Origin: Arenimonas maotaiensis
Lineage (GTDB): Bacteria > Pseudomonadota > Gammaproteobacteria > Xanthomonadales > Xanthomonadaceae
DNA length: 64,000 bases
Reading direction: 5' to 3'
Assembly: GCF_014638745.1 (NCBI RefSeq)
Contig: NZ_BMFO01000001.1
Span: 186,001 to 250,000 of the forward strand
This document shows, piece by piece, positions 34,091 through 44,010 of the stretch (the stretch's first letter is position 1; each line of letters opens with the position of its first letter). Below the pieces are notes generated by a model. It saw nothing but the letters and a program-made list of their open reading frames with translations. It had not been told where the DNA came from and did no database searches. A program made the translations under genes and the position numbers.

Positions 34091-35488
34091 ATGACACGCA
34101 GCAAGCGCATCTACGTCCTGGACACCAACGTCCTGATGCACGATCCGACCGCGTTGTTCAAGTTCGAAGAGCATGACGTTTTCATCCCGATGATGGTGCT
34201 GGAGGAGCTGGACAACGGCAAGAAAGGCCACTCCGAATCCTCCCGCAACGCCCGCCAGGTCAGCCGCTTCATCAACGAGCTGATCGAAGCCCACGGCAAC
34301 CGCGACATCGCCGAGGGCATTGCGCTGGTGCAGCCCAAGGGCCTGAACCTGCGCGCCGCCGACAGCGTCGGCCGCCTGCTGTTCCAGCTGAAACCGACCG
34401 AATCCGGCAAACGCTTCGGCACCGTGATGCCGGACAACCTGATCCTCGGCGCCATCCTGCAGCTGAAGGAGGACCACCCGGAGACGCCGGTGGTACTGGT
34501 TTCGAAGGACATCAACCTGCGCATCAAGGCCTCGATCTGCGGCGTGCTGGCCGAGGACTACGAGAACGACCGCGCCATCGACGACTTCAACCTGCTGTTC
34601 ACCGGCGTCAAGGAGCTGCAAGCGGACTTCTGGGAGCGCCACCAGGGCAACCTGCGCTCCTGGACCGACAAGGGCCGCACCTTCTACGAGATCCGACGCG
34701 CGCGCGACGACGACTGGTACCTGAACCAGTTCCTGTACATGCCGGGCGAGGACGAGGTCGAGATGCGGGTGGTGAAGATCGACGGTGAACGCGTGGTATT
34801 GCAGATCGTCGACGACTTCCGCACGCCGCAGCATCAGGTCTGGGGCATCAACGCCCGCAACCGCGAGCAGAACTTCGCGCTGAACGCGCTGATGGATCCG
34901 GACATCGACCTGGTCACCCTGCTCGGCACCGCCGGCACCGGCAAGACTCTGCTGGCGCTGGCCGCCGGTCTGGCGCAGACCATGGACGTGCAACGCTACC
35001 GCGAGATCATCATGACCCGCGCCACCGTTTCGGTCGGCGAGGACATCGGCTTCCTGCCCGGCACCGAGGAGGAGAAGATGACGCCCTGGATGGGCGCGCT
35101 GACCGACAACCTGGAAGTGCTGACCAGCACCCACGACCACAACTCCTGGGGCCGCGGCGCCACCAACGACCTGCTGGCCTCGCGCATCAAGATCCGCGCC
35201 ATGAACTTCATGCGCGGCCGCACCTTCCTGACCCGCTGGCTGATCGTGGACGAGGCGCAGAACCTGACGCCCAAGCAGATGAAGACGCTGATCACCCGCG
35301 CCGGCCCGGGCACCAAGATCATCTGCATGGGCAACGTCGAGCAGATCGACACGCCGTATCTGACCGAGACCACCTCCGGCCTGACCTACGCGGTGGACCG
35401 CTTCAAGACCTGGACGCACTCGGCGCACATCACCCTGCGCCGCGGCGAACGCTCGCGCCTGGCCGATTACGCCTCCGAGGTGCTGTAA
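34091..35488 (+). CDS. PIN-PhoH fusion protein (PhoH2-type)
   Basis: 465 residues. The N-terminal PIN ribonuclease domain starts [12 protein letters not shown] with Asp11 and continues with acidic residues at [10 protein letters not shown] and [12 protein letters not shown]. The C-terminal PhoH ATPase has Walker [14 protein letters not shown] (about residue 279) and Walker B LIVDEAQN (about 385), plus [21 protein letters not shown]-PhoH proteins in mycobacteria are reported as RNA helicase/RNases; a role in RNA turnover is inferred here. Despite the name, no Pho box is visible before it. Starts 27 bases after gcvR. Confidence 0.93.
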   Translation: MTRSKRIYVLDTNVLMHDPTALFKFEEHDVFIPMMVLEELDNGKKGHSESSRNARQVSRFINELIEAHGNRDIAEGIALVQPKGLNLRAADSVGRLLFQLKPTESGKRFGTVMPDNLILGAILQLKEDHPETPVVLVSKDINLRIKASICGVLAEDYENDRAIDDFNLLFTGVKELQADFWERHQGNLRSWTDKGRTFYEIRRARDDDWYLNQFLYMPGEDEVEMRVVKIDGERVVLQIVDDFRTPQHQVWGINARNREQNFALNALMDPDIDLVTLLGTAGTGKTLLALAAGLAQTMDVQRYREIIMTRATVSVGEDIGFLPGTEEEKMTPWMGALTDNLEVLTSTHDHNSWGRGATNDLLASRIKIRAMNFMRGRTFLTRWLIVDEAQNLTPKQMKTLITRAGPGTKIICMGNVEQIDTPYLTETTSGLTYAVDRFKTWTHSAHITLRRGERSRLADYASEVL

Positions 35489-35491
35489 GCC

Positions 35492-36280
<789 letters not shown>

Positions 36281-36300
36281 GCATCACGGCAGACCACATG

Positions 36301-36328
36301 AAAAAAGCGCGCCGAGGCGCGCTTTTTT
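36301..36328. terminator. Bidirectional terminator between thiD and icd
   Basis: The stem AAAAAAGCGCGC/GCGCGCTTTTTT has a four-base loop. It lies between two convergent genes. Confidence 0.94.
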
Positions 36329-36348
36329 CGTTTCCGGCGGAAGAGAAC

Positions 36349-37359
36349 TTACGCCTTGATGTGCTTGATGATGGCCTGCGCGAAGGTCTGCGTGGAGCCG
36401 GTGCCGCCCAGATCGGGGGTCAGGCTGTCCTTATCGTTCATGGTGTCGACGATGGCCTGCTTCAGGCGCTTGGCGGCGTCCACCTGGCCGATGTGCTCCA
36501 GCATCTGCACCGCGCCCAGCAGCAGCGCGCACGGATTGGCGACGCCCTTGCCGGCGATGTCCGGGGCCGAGCCGTGCACGGCCTCGAAAATGGCGCAGTC
36601 CTTGCCGATGTTGGCGCCCGGGGCCAGGCCCAGGCCGCCGACCAGACCGGCACACAGGTCGGAGATGATGTCGCCGAACAGGTTGGTGGTCACGATCACG
36701 TCGAACTGCTCGGGACGCATCACCAGCTGCATGCAGGTGTTGTCCACGATCATCTCGTTGCATTCGATGTCCGGGTACTGGGCGGCCACTTCGCGCGCCA
36801 CCTTCAGGAACAGGCCCGAGGTCGACTTCAGGATGTTGGCCTTGTGCACGATGGTGACCTTCTTGCGGCCGATGGCGCGGGCCATGTCGAAGGCGTAGCG
36901 CACGATGCGCTCGGAGCCCTTGCGGGTGATCTTCTGGGTCAGCAGCGCGGTCTCGCCGTCTTCCGACAGGCTCTGGCCTTCGCCGATGTAGGCGCCTTCG
37001 GTGTTCTCGCGCACGGTGATCAGGTCGATGCCGCTGTAGCGCGACTTGGTGTTCGGGAAGCTGATGGCCGGACGCACGTTGGCGTACAGGTCGAACTTGC
37101 GGCGCAGGGCCACGTTGATCGAGGCGAAACCTTCGCCGACCGGGGTGGTCAGCGGGCTCTTCAGCGCCACTTTGTGCTGGGCGATCGCGGCCAGGGTCGC
37201 TTCCGGCAGCAGTTCGCCGGTCTTCTCATAGGCGCTCAGGCCGGCGTCGACGAAGTCGTACTCCAAACCGACGTTGAGGGCGTTCAGCACCTCGAGGGTG
37301 GCGTCCATGATTTCCGGGCCAATGCCATCGCCCCGGATGACAGCGATCGTCTGCGACAT
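36349..37359 (-). CDS. icd: Isocitrate dehydrogenase, NAD-dependent type (IDH3-like)
   Basis: Beta-decarboxylating dehydrogenase, 336 residues, much shorter than E. coli NADP-Icd (416) and like mitochondrial IDH3/isopropylmalate dehydrogenase. Motifs: AVIRGDGIGPEIM, the substrate-loop KSPLTTPVGEGFASINVALRR with Ser-x-Asn, VRENTEGAYIGEG, TTNLFGDIISDLCAGLVGGLGLAP (catalytic Asp) and EAVHGSAPDIAGKG. Substrate Ser/Asn in the loop favours isocitrate over isopropylmalate; cofactor NAD is inferred from family. Promoter TATAAT about 36 bases upstream and GGTGA before the ATG. Confidence 0.88.
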   Translation of the reverse strand: MSQTIAVIRGDGIGPEIMDATLEVLNALNVGLEYDFVDAGLSAYEKTGELLPEATLAAIAQHKVALKSPLTTPVGEGFASINVALRRKFDLYANVRPAISFPNTKSRYSGIDLITVRENTEGAYIGEGQSLSEDGETALLTQKITRKGSERIVRYAFDMARAIGRKKVTIVHKANILKSTSGLFLKVAREVAAQYPDIECNEMIVDNTCMQLVMRPEQFDVIVTTNLFGDIISDLCAGLVGGLGLAPGANIGKDCAIFEAVHGSAPDIAGKGVANPCALLLGAVQMLEHIGQVDAAKRLKQAIVDTMNDKDSLTPDLGGTGSTQTFAQAIIKHIKA

Positions 37360-37394
37360 GTGTATTCACCAATATTCAGCGGATGAGGGGCATT

Positions 37395-37400
37395 ATTATA
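37395..37400 (-). promoter_or_regulatory. -10 hexamer upstream of icd
   Basis: A perfect TATAAT on the minus strand, 35 bases before the icd ATG. The -35 region is not recognisable. Confidence 0.45.
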
Positions 37401-37474
37401 CCCCATCCGGCCGGCTCTCCGCCCCAACGGCGGCTAAACCGAAGGCAACTGCGGCCAAGCCGCGCGCATCGGAA

Positions 37475-37861
37475 TCAATCGTGTTTGTGCTCGGGCACCG
37501 CGGCGTGGATGCCCTGGCCTTCCAGCTGGTCGAGGAAGTCGACGCCCCGGCGCAGATGCGGGATGACGATCGAGCCGCCGACCACCAGCGCCACCGAAAA
37601 CGCCTCGAAGAATTCGTCGCGGTTGACGCCTGCTTCCTTGCATTGGGCGATGTGGTAGCTGATGCAGTCGTCGCAGCGCAGCACCATCGACGCCACCAGG
37701 CCGAGCAACTCCTTGGTCTTCAGGCTCAGCGCGCCGTCCTTGTAGGTCTGGGTGTCGAGCGCGAAGAAACGGCGCACCACCTGGTTGTCCTCGGACAGGA
37801 TGCGCTCGTTCATGCGCTGGCGGAATTCGGTGAAGGCTTTGACGCGGTCGGACTCGCTCAT
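37475..37861 (-). CDS. AhpD-like carboxymuconolactone decarboxylase family protein
   Basis: 128 residues, all-helical AhpD/CMD fold. The core has the thiol-active signature Cys-x2-Cys-x3-His in MVLRCDDCISYHIAQCKEAGV, with ELLGLVASM before it, as in AhpD-type disulfide reductases and peroxidases. Its ATG overlaps the glutaredoxin stop as ATGA, so the two are translated together, which suggests a shared redox task. A decarboxylase function is unlikely given the Cys pair. The exact substrate is unknown. Confidence 0.85.
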   Translation of the reverse strand: MSESDRVKAFTEFRQRMNERILSEDNQVVRRFFALDTQTYKDGALSLKTKELLGLVASMVLRCDDCISYHIAQCKEAGVNRDEFFEAFSVALVVGGSIVIPHLRRGVDFLDQLEGQGIHAAVPEHKHD

Positions 37862-38118
37862 GGGTTCTGCTCCAAAAGTGGGATGAATCGGCCGGCGCGG
37901 TCGAGCGCCACCAGGTCGTCGAAGCCGCCGACATGGGTGCCGTTGACGAAGATCTGCGGTACCGAGGTGCGCTGGGCCTTGGCCAGCATCTCGGCACGGG
38001 CGGCCGGATCGAGGTCGATGCGGACCTCGTGCCAGTCCAGGCCTTTGGCCTTCAGGAAGTTCTTGGCCGCGACGCAATACGGGCAGATCGCGGTGCTGTA
38101 GATCAGGATGTCGGCCAT
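37858..38118 (-). CDS. grxC: Glutaredoxin (GrxC-type, CPYC)
   Basis: 86-residue dithiol glutaredoxin that reduces disulfides and glutathionylated proteins. The active site is CPYC (IYSTAICPYCVAAKNFLKAK), with the cis-Pro segment TSVPQIFVNG and the GSH-binding THVGGFDDLVAL. The start at MADILIY fits the family size; an upstream frame has no support. Translationally coupled to the AhpD-like gene. Divergent from bepA, and its 5' end lies close to the candidate sigma-E promoter. Confidence 0.95.
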   Translation of the reverse strand: MADILIYSTAICPYCVAAKNFLKAKGLDWHEVRIDLDPAARAEMLAKAQRTSVPQIFVNGTHVGGFDDLVALDRAGRFIPLLEQNP

Positions 38119-38139
38119 GGCGGGTTCAGGGGATTGTCG

Positions 38140-38167
38140 GGAACTCTGCGGTACACTCAGGGTCTTA
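38140..38167 (+). promoter_or_regulatory. Candidate sigma-E promoter of bepA
   Basis: GGAACTC (38140-38146), 15 bases, then GTCTTA (38162-38167). This fits the RpoE consensus (GGAACTT, 15-16 bases, GTCTAA-like) at 6 of 7 and 5 of 6 positions with the right spacing. The predicted start is about 20 bases before the bepA ATG. In E. coli bepA (yfgC) is a known sigma-E regulon member, which supports the reading. Confidence 0.65.
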
Positions 38168-38194
38168 GTGTACGTGAACCCCGGTGCAGAACGC

Positions 38195-39796
38195 ATGAAC
38201 GCCAGCTATCCCCGCACCACCCTGCTCGGCCTGACGGTCGCCGCCGGGCTGCTGGCCGCCGTGCCGGCCGCGGCGCAGGAAACCGCCCTGCCCGAACTCG
38301 GCTCCTCGGCCGGCGAACTGATCACCCCGCAGCAGGAAGCCCAATACGGCGCTTACACCCTGTACCAGCTGCGGCAGATGAACCTGCTGCTGGAGGATCC
38401 GCTGGTCGAGGCCTGGCTGCAGACCATGGGCCACCGGCTGGGCGCCTCCTCCGACAATCCGAAACAGCCGTATACCTTCTTCATGTTGCGCGAGCGCCAG
38501 ATCAACGCCTTCGCCACGCTCGGCGGCTACATCGGCATGAACAGCGGCCTGGTGCTGACCGCCCGCAGCGAAGACGAAGTCGCCGGCGTGCTCGGCCATG
38601 AGATCTCGCATGTGACCCAGCGCCACGTGGTGCGCTCGGTCGAACGCGCCAAGAAGGAACAGATCCCGATTATGCTGGCCGCGCTCGGCATGGTCATCGC
38701 CGCGCAATCGGCCGGCGGCGACAGCGCTTCCAGCGATGACGCCACCATGGCCGCCGTGGTCGGATCGCAGGCGCTGATGATGCAGCGCCAAATCGACTAC
38801 ACCCGCGCCAACGAATCCGAGGCCGACCGCATCGGCATCCAGACCCTGAACCGGGCCGGCTACGACGTCGACGCCTTGGGCGATTTCTTCGCCCGCATGG
38901 AAAGCGCCGGCCGCGCCAACTCCGGCGGCTATACCGCACCGGACTACCTGCGCACGCACCCGGTGACCGCCACCCGCATCAGCGAGGCCCGCGACCGGGC
39001 GCAGAAGATCAAGCAGGAAACCTCCACGCCGAGCGTGGGCACCCGCGCCGGCAACAACCCGTTGCTGCCCGATTTCGCCCAGGCCCACGCCGCTCGCCCG
39101 GGCGAAGGCATCGGCCGCGACTTCCCCTGGGTCAAGGAGCGCCTGCGCGTGCTGTCGGCGGCCAGTCCGGGCGCGGCGATCACCGAATACCGGCGCGGCG
39201 TGGACGGCTTCGAAAGCCAGCCGACGGATGCCCAGAAATACGGACTGGCGTTGGCCTACATCGGCCATCGGCAAGGCGGCGCGGCCGAAGCCCTGCTCGG
39301 CCCGTTGTATACGGCGCATCCGGACAACCTGTATATCGCGCTGGCGCGCGCGGAGGCGGCCCAGGTGTCGGCCAATCCGGCCCTGGCGCAGACCCGCTAC
39401 GAACAGCTGATGCGGCACTATCCGGGCAACCGCGCGGTGATCCTGTCGTACGCCGGCTTCCTGCTCGAGCAGGACGACGCGGCGCAGGCGCGGCGGGCGC
39501 AGGACGTGCTGCGCCGGCTGGCGGCCGGCACCGGCGAGGACGTGGTGTTCCAGCGCACCATGGCGCGCGCCTACGAACTCTCCGGCAACCGTCTGCGCGC
39601 GGCAGAGGTCTATGCCGAGGTGTCTTTCCTCAACGGCCGGGTCGATGACGCCATCGGCCAGCTGGCCGCGTTGCTGAAGAACGACGAGCTCGATTATTAC
39701 CAACGGGCCCGGATCGAGGCGCGCATCGCCGAGTTCACGCCGATTTCGCTGGAGCTGAAACGCCAGGGCATCAAGCCGGAGCAGCAAGGCGGCTGA
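38195..39796 (+). CDS. bepA: BepA-like periplasmic M48 metalloprotease with TPR domain
   Basis: Outer-membrane assembly quality-control protease/chaperone (YfgC). 533 residues: signal peptide (GLTVAAGLLAAVPAAAQE), M48 domain with the zinc motif His-Glu-x2-His in GHEISHVTQRH (His135, Glu136, His139) and the third ligand in NESEADRIGIQTLNRAG, and C-terminal TPR-like repeats (from about residue 330). The conserved DYLRTHPVTATRISEAR precedes the TPR part. E. coli BepA is 487 residues. The start is set at the ATG before the signal peptide. Next to phoB but separated by a Pho-box promoter, so it is a separate unit. Confidence 0.92.
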   Translation: MNASYPRTTLLGLTVAAGLLAAVPAAAQETALPELGSSAGELITPQQEAQYGAYTLYQLRQMNLLLEDPLVEAWLQTMGHRLGASSDNPKQPYTFFMLRERQINAFATLGGYIGMNSGLVLTARSEDEVAGVLGHEISHVTQRHVVRSVERAKKEQIPIMLAALGMVIAAQSAGGDSASSDDATMAAVVGSQALMMQRQIDYTRANESEADRIGIQTLNRAGYDVDALGDFFARMESAGRANSGGYTAPDYLRTHPVTATRISEARDRAQKIKQETSTPSVGTRAGNNPLLPDFAQAHAARPGEGIGRDFPWVKERLRVLSAASPGAAITEYRRGVDGFESQPTDAQKYGLALAYIGHRQGGAAEALLGPLYTAHPDNLYIALARAEAAQVSANPALAQTRYEQLMRHYPGNRAVILSYAGFLLEQDDAAQARRAQDVLRRLAAGTGEDVVFQRTMARAYELSGNRLRAAEVYAEVSFLNGRVDDAIGQLAALLKNDELDYYQRARIEARIAEFTPISLELKRQGIKPEQQGG

Positions 39797-39824
39797 CACA
39801 TCCGGATGACGCCCGGATGACAGG

Positions 39825-39858
39825 CCGTCATATTACAGTCATAATCATCCGATTAAAT
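39825..39858 (+). promoter_or_regulatory. Pho box and -10 upstream of phoB
   Basis: CCGTCAT-ATTA-CAGTCAT (39825-39842) matches the PhoB box (two CTGTCAT half-sites, four-base AT spacer) at 6 of 7 positions in each half. A -10-like TTAAAT (39853-39858) follows at the usual 10 bases from the box. This indicates activation of the phoB-phoR-ppk cluster by its own product under phosphate limitation. Regulation by PhoB is known for such boxes; here it is inferred from the match. Confidence 0.75.
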
Positions 39859-39887
39859 ACCTTATCTTCCTGGACTAAGGTTTTGAT

Positions 39888-40586
39888 GTGCAAGCCCATA
39901 TCCTGATCGTCGAAGACGAGCCGGCCATCCGCGACATGATCGCCTACGCCCTGCGCACGCAATCCTACCAGCCGGTCTGCGCGCAAGACGGCAAGGAGGC
40001 TCTGCAGGCCGTGGCCGAACGCATCCCCGACCTGATCCTGCTCGACTGGATGCTGCCGGGCACCACCGGCATCGAGCTGGTCCGGCGCTTCCGCAAGGAA
40101 GCCAACACCCGCAACGTGCCGATCATCATGCTGACCGCCAAGGGCGAGGAAAGCGACCGCATCGCCGGTTTCGACAGCGGCGCCGACGATTACGTGGTCA
40201 AGCCGTTCTCGGCCCGGGAACTGCTGGCGCGCATCAAGGCCGTGCTGCGCCGGAGCCGGGAGACCGAGGACGACGGTTCGATCGAGATCGGCGCGTTGCG
40301 CCTGGACGGCCGCCAGCAGAAACTGCTGGTGCACGGCCAAAGCGTGCACGTGGGCCCCACCGAATACCGGTTGCTGCACTTCTTCATGAGCCACGCCGGG
40401 CGCGTGTACACCCGCAACCAGCTGTTGGATTTCGTCTGGGGCGGCGGCAGCGAGATCGAGGACCGCACCGTCGACGTGCACGTGCGCCGCCTGCGCAAGG
40501 TGCTGGAACCGTTCCGGCTGGAGTCGATGATCGAGACCGTGCGCGGCTCCGGCTACCGCTTCGCGGATACGGGCCTGAAAGCCTGA
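39888..40586 (+). CDS. phoB: Phosphate regulon response regulator PhoB
   Basis: OmpR-family two-component regulator, 232 residues. The receiver domain has acidic pocket VEDEPAI, phospho-acceptor Asp53 (LILLDWMLPG), Thr (IIMLTAKGEE) and Lys in DDYVVKPFS. The C-terminal winged helix (about 130-230) ends with EDRTVDVHVRRLRKVLEPF and TVRGSGYRF. The start is GTG at 39888 with TAAGG seven bases upstream; the overlapping ATG is out of frame. phoR follows after two bases. Confidence 0.96.
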   Translation: MQAHILIVEDEPAIRDMIAYALRTQSYQPVCAQDGKEALQAVAERIPDLILLDWMLPGTTGIELVRRFRKEANTRNVPIIMLTAKGEESDRIAGFDSGADDYVVKPFSARELLARIKAVLRRSRETEDDGSIEIGALRLDGRQQKLLVHGQSVHVGPTEYRLLHFFMSHAGRVYTRNQLLDFVWGGGSEIEDRTVDVHVRRLRKVLEPFRLESMIETVRGSGYRFADTGLKA

Positions 40587-40588
40587 GC

Positions 40589-41893
40589 ATGCCGAAGGCG
40601 ACCCTGACCGCACTGGCCTGGCGGCAGAGCTGGATCCTCTGGGCGTTCACCTATGCCTTCGGTTTGGCCGCCGGCTATTGGTTCGGCGCCTGGGCCGGCC
40701 TGTGGGCCGCGTTCACCGCCATCACCGTGCTGCAGATCGTCCGCGCCTACGCCAAGCTCGGCCGCATCCTGAACCAGCTCGAATCGCGCGTCATCAACCC
40801 GCGGCCGGAAGGCTTGGGCGTCTGGGGCGCGCTGGAAATCCTGATCTTCAAGAAGAACCAGGAGCACCGGCACCGCATCGCGCGGCTGGTGCAGATGCTG
40901 CGCGGCTACCGGCTGGCGGCCGGTGCCATGCCCGAGGGCGCGCTGGTGGTCAGCCGCGAAACCGGCTACCTGGTGTGGTCGAACAAGACCGCCAAGCGCA
41001 TGCTCGGCCTCTCGCCCGGCGACGAGGACAGCAACCTGTTCCGCCTGTTCGATGCCCCGATCAAGGACTGGTTCACCGCCGGTGACGCCGAAAAACCGCT
41101 GCTGAACGTGTCCTCGCCGGCCGAGGCCGGCGCCTTTCTGGACCTGTTCCTGCTGCCGTACACGCCGCAGAACAGCCTGCTGATCCTGCGCGATTCGACC
41201 AAGATGCGCCGGCTGGAGCAGATGCGCAGCGATTTCGTGGCCAACGTCTCGCACGAACTGCGCACGCCGCTGACGGTGATCCACGGCTATCTGGAACTGA
41301 TCGAACAGCAGGAGAATCCGGAACTGGCGACCATCATCCAGGAGATGCAGAAGCAGTCGAGCCGGATGAACCATCTGGTCGAGGATCTGCTGAACCTGTC
41401 GCGGCTGGAATCGGAGAGCTCGCTGCCGGAAGAACCGATCAGCACCGATTCGCTGATGAAGACGCTGTTGCAGGAAGCCGCCGCGCTCAGCCAAGGCCGG
41501 CATCAAGTGCAGGCCGTCGGCGATTTCCACGGGCAGCTGCTGGGCGCGCCGAAGGAGATCCACAGCGCCTTCTCCAACCTGGTCTCGAACGCCGTGCGCT
41601 ACACCCCGACCGGCGGCGGCATCCGTCTCGGCTTCGAGCGCAACGCCGCCGGCGGGCTGGACTTCTTCGTCAGCGACACCGGCTTCGGCATCCCGGCCGA
41701 CCAGATCGGCCGCCTGACCGAACGCTTCTACCGGGTCTCGGCCAGCCGATCGCGCGAACTCGGCGGCACCGGCCTCGGGCTGTCGATCTGCAAGCACGTG
41801 CTCAACCTGCACCAGGCCGAGCTGCTGATCGAGAGCACTCCCGGAAAAGGCAGCACCTTCCGCTGCCGCTTCCCCGGGGCGCGCCTGGCTTAA
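40589..41893 (+). CDS. phoR: Phosphate regulon sensor histidine kinase PhoR
   Basis: 434 residues. N-terminal hydrophobic region (about residues 10-52, two short membrane segments), a linker with a PAS-like domain (about 100-205), the H-box SNVSHELRTPLTVIHGYLELIEQQ, and the ATPase domain with N-box (FSNLVSNAVRYTP), G1 (SDTGFGIP), F-box (TERFYRVSASRSRELGGTG) and G2 (GTGLGLSIC). No large periplasmic domain, as is normal for PhoR, which senses phosphate through the Pst-PhoU system (not in this window). Operon with phoB. Confidence 0.94.
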   Translation: MPKATLTALAWRQSWILWAFTYAFGLAAGYWFGAWAGLWAAFTAITVLQIVRAYAKLGRILNQLESRVINPRPEGLGVWGALEILIFKKNQEHRHRIARLVQMLRGYRLAAGAMPEGALVVSRETGYLVWSNKTAKRMLGLSPGDEDSNLFRLFDAPIKDWFTAGDAEKPLLNVSSPAEAGAFLDLFLLPYTPQNSLLILRDSTKMRRLEQMRSDFVANVSHELRTPLTVIHGYLELIEQQENPELATIIQEMQKQSSRMNHLVEDLLNLSRLESESSLPEEPISTDSLMKTLLQEAAALSQGRHQVQAVGDFHGQLLGAPKEIHSAFSNLVSNAVRYTPTGGGIRLGFERNAAGGLDFFVSDTGFGIPADQIGRLTERFYRVSASRSRELGGTGLGLSICKHVLNLHQAELLIESTPGKGSTFRCRFPGARLA

Positions 41894-41937
41894 CCGCGCT
41901 TTCGGCATCTGCTATCCTTGTCGAAAAGGCTTCTTCC

Positions 41938-44010
41938 ATGACCGATTCCACGCCCCTGCCCGCTCCGGAGCTGTTCCTGAACCGGGAGCTGTCGCAGCTC
42001 GAGTTCAATTTCCGGGTGTTGGCGCAGGCCCGCGACGAAGGCATTCCGCTGCTGGAACGCCTGAAATACCTGTGCATCTCCTGCACCAACCTCGACGAGT
42101 TCTTCGAGATCCGCGCCGCCACGGTGAAGACCGCGATGCAGTACAAGGCGCCGCTGCTGCCGGACAACATGGATCCGCAGCTGGCGTTGGAGAAGATCTA
42201 CGCGCTGTCCAACAGGCTGGTGCAGGAGCAGTACGCGCTGTGGAACGACGTGCTGCGCCCCGAGCTGGCGCAGGCCGGCGTGCGCATCTCCAAGCAGGAC
42301 ACCTGGAGTCCGGCGCAGAAGCGTTGGCTGCACAACTACTTCCGCAACGAGATCCTGCCGGTGCTGTCGCCGCTGGCGCTGGATCCGGCGCATCCGTTCC
42401 CGCAGATCCTCAACAAGAGCCTGAACGTCGCGGTCATCCTGCAGGGCAAGGACGCCTTCGGCCGCCACGGCGGCATCGCCATCGTGCGCGCGCCGCGTTC
42501 GTTGCCGCGCATCATCCAGATTCCCGAAAGCGTGTCCGGCGGCAAGGACGACTACGTGTTCCTGTCGGCGATCCTGACCGAATTCGTCGGCGACCTGTTC
42601 CCCGGCATGAAGGTCAAGGGCGCCTGGCAGTTCCGCGTCACCCGCAACTCCGAGCTGTTCGTCGACGAGGAAGAGGTGGAGAACCTGGCCAGCGCGCTGA
42701 AGGACGAACTGCACGCGCGCGGCTACAACCCGGCGGTGCGCCTGGAAATCGCCAAGGATTGCCCCGACCGCATCGTCGAAATCCTGCTGGAGAACTTCAA
42801 CCTGTCGGAAAAGGCGCTGTTCCGCATCAACGGCCCGGTGAACCTGAACCGCGTGGCGCAGGTATACGACATGGCCAAGCGCCCTGACCTGAAGTTCCCT
42901 AACTTCAAGCAGGGCAAGGCCGAGATGGACGAGGAGGATCCGTTCGGCAGCATCCGCGAAGGCGATATCCTGGTGCACCACCCGTACCAGAGCTTCAACG
43001 CCGTGCTCGACGTGCTGCAGCACGCCGCCAACGACCCGCATGTGCTGGCCATCAAACAGACGCTGTACCGCACCGGACGCGACTCCAAGATCATCGAGCA
43101 CCTGATCACCGCCGCGCACAACGGCAAGGACGTTTCGGTGGTGGTCGAGCTGCGCGCCCGCTTCGACGAAGAGGCCAACCTCAGCCTGGCCAACCGGCTG
43201 CAGGAGGCCGGCGTGCAGGTCATCTACGGCGTGGTCGGCTTCAAGACCCACGCCAAGATGATGCTGATCGTGCGCCGCGAAGGCAAGGTGCTGCGCCGCT
43301 ACGCGCACCTGGGCACCGGCAACTACCACGCCGGCACCGCCAAGGTGTACACCGACATCGGCCTGCTGACCTGCCATCCGGGCATCACCCAGGACGTGCA
43401 TTCGATCTTCCAGCAGCTCTCGGGCCTGGGCAAGACCATCAAGCTCAAGCACCTGCTGACCTCGCCGTTCACGCTGCACGCCGGTCTGCTGAAGAAGATC
43501 CAGCGCGAGGCCAAGCTGGCGCGCGAGGGCAAGAAGGCGCACATCATCGCCAAGATGAACGCGATCAACGAGCCGGACGTGATCAAGGCGCTGTACGCCG
43601 CCTCGCAGGACGGCGTCAGGATCGAGCTTATCGTGCGCGGCGCCTGCTGCCTGCGCCCGGGCGTGCCGGGCCTGTCCGAGAACATCACCGTGCGCGCGCT
43701 GGTCGGCCGCTTCCTCGAGCACAGCCGCGTGTACTGGTTCGGCAACAACGGCAAATCCGAGATCTACTGCTCCAGCGCCGACTGGCTGGAACGCAACCTG
43801 CTGCGCCGGGTGGAGACCTGCTTCCCGGTGCTGGAGCCGGAACTGGCCGCGCGCGTGTTCAAGGAAGAGCTGGAATACTACCTGCGCGACAACGCCCAGG
43901 CCTGGCGCCTGCTGTCCGACGGCAGCTACGAGAAGATCGCGCCGGCCGACGGCGAGGCGCCGTTCTCCGCCCAGGCCCACCTGCTGGCCAAACTATGCCG
44001 AAAACGCTGA
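41938..44010 (+). CDS. ppk: Polyphosphate kinase 1
   Basis: Makes polyphosphate from ATP. 690 residues, like E. coli PPK (688). Sequence starts with LFLNRELSQLEFNFRVLAQA. The two conserved His match the autophosphorylated His435 and His592 of E. coli: His438 in GFKTHAKMMLI and His595 in RFLEHSRVYWF. Other signatures: VHHPYQSFNAVLD, KQTLYRTG, LGTGNYHAGTAKVYTD. It follows phoR by 44 bases with no terminator, so it probably shares the Pho-box promoter, and overlaps ppx by 16 bases. Confidence 0.98.
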   Translation: MTDSTPLPAPELFLNRELSQLEFNFRVLAQARDEGIPLLERLKYLCISCTNLDEFFEIRAATVKTAMQYKAPLLPDNMDPQLALEKIYALSNRLVQEQYALWNDVLRPELAQAGVRISKQDTWSPAQKRWLHNYFRNEILPVLSPLALDPAHPFPQILNKSLNVAVILQGKDAFGRHGGIAIVRAPRSLPRIIQIPESVSGGKDDYVFLSAILTEFVGDLFPGMKVKGAWQFRVTRNSELFVDEEEVENLASALKDELHARGYNPAVRLEIAKDCPDRIVEILLENFNLSEKALFRINGPVNLNRVAQVYDMAKRPDLKFPNFKQGKAEMDEEDPFGSIREGDILVHHPYQSFNAVLDVLQHAANDPHVLAIKQTLYRTGRDSKIIEHLITAAHNGKDVSVVVELRARFDEEANLSLANRLQEAGVQVIYGVVGFKTHAKMMLIVRREGKVLRRYAHLGTGNYHAGTAKVYTDIGLLTCHPGITQDVHSIFQQLSGLGKTIKLKHLLTSPFTLHAGLLKKIQREAKLAREGKKAHIIAKMNAINEPDVIKALYAASQDGVRIELIVRGACCLRPGVPGLSENITVRALVGRFLEHSRVYWFGNNGKSEIYCSSADWLERNLLRRVETCFPVLEPELAARVFKEELEYYLRDNAQAWRLLSDGSYEKIAPADGEAPFSAQAHLLAKLCRKR

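Noticed and set aside
36349-37359. 3-isopropylmalate dehydrogenase (leuB)
   Set aside because: The family is close, but the substrate loop has the Ser/Asn pattern of isocitrate dehydrogenase and no leu gene is nearby.
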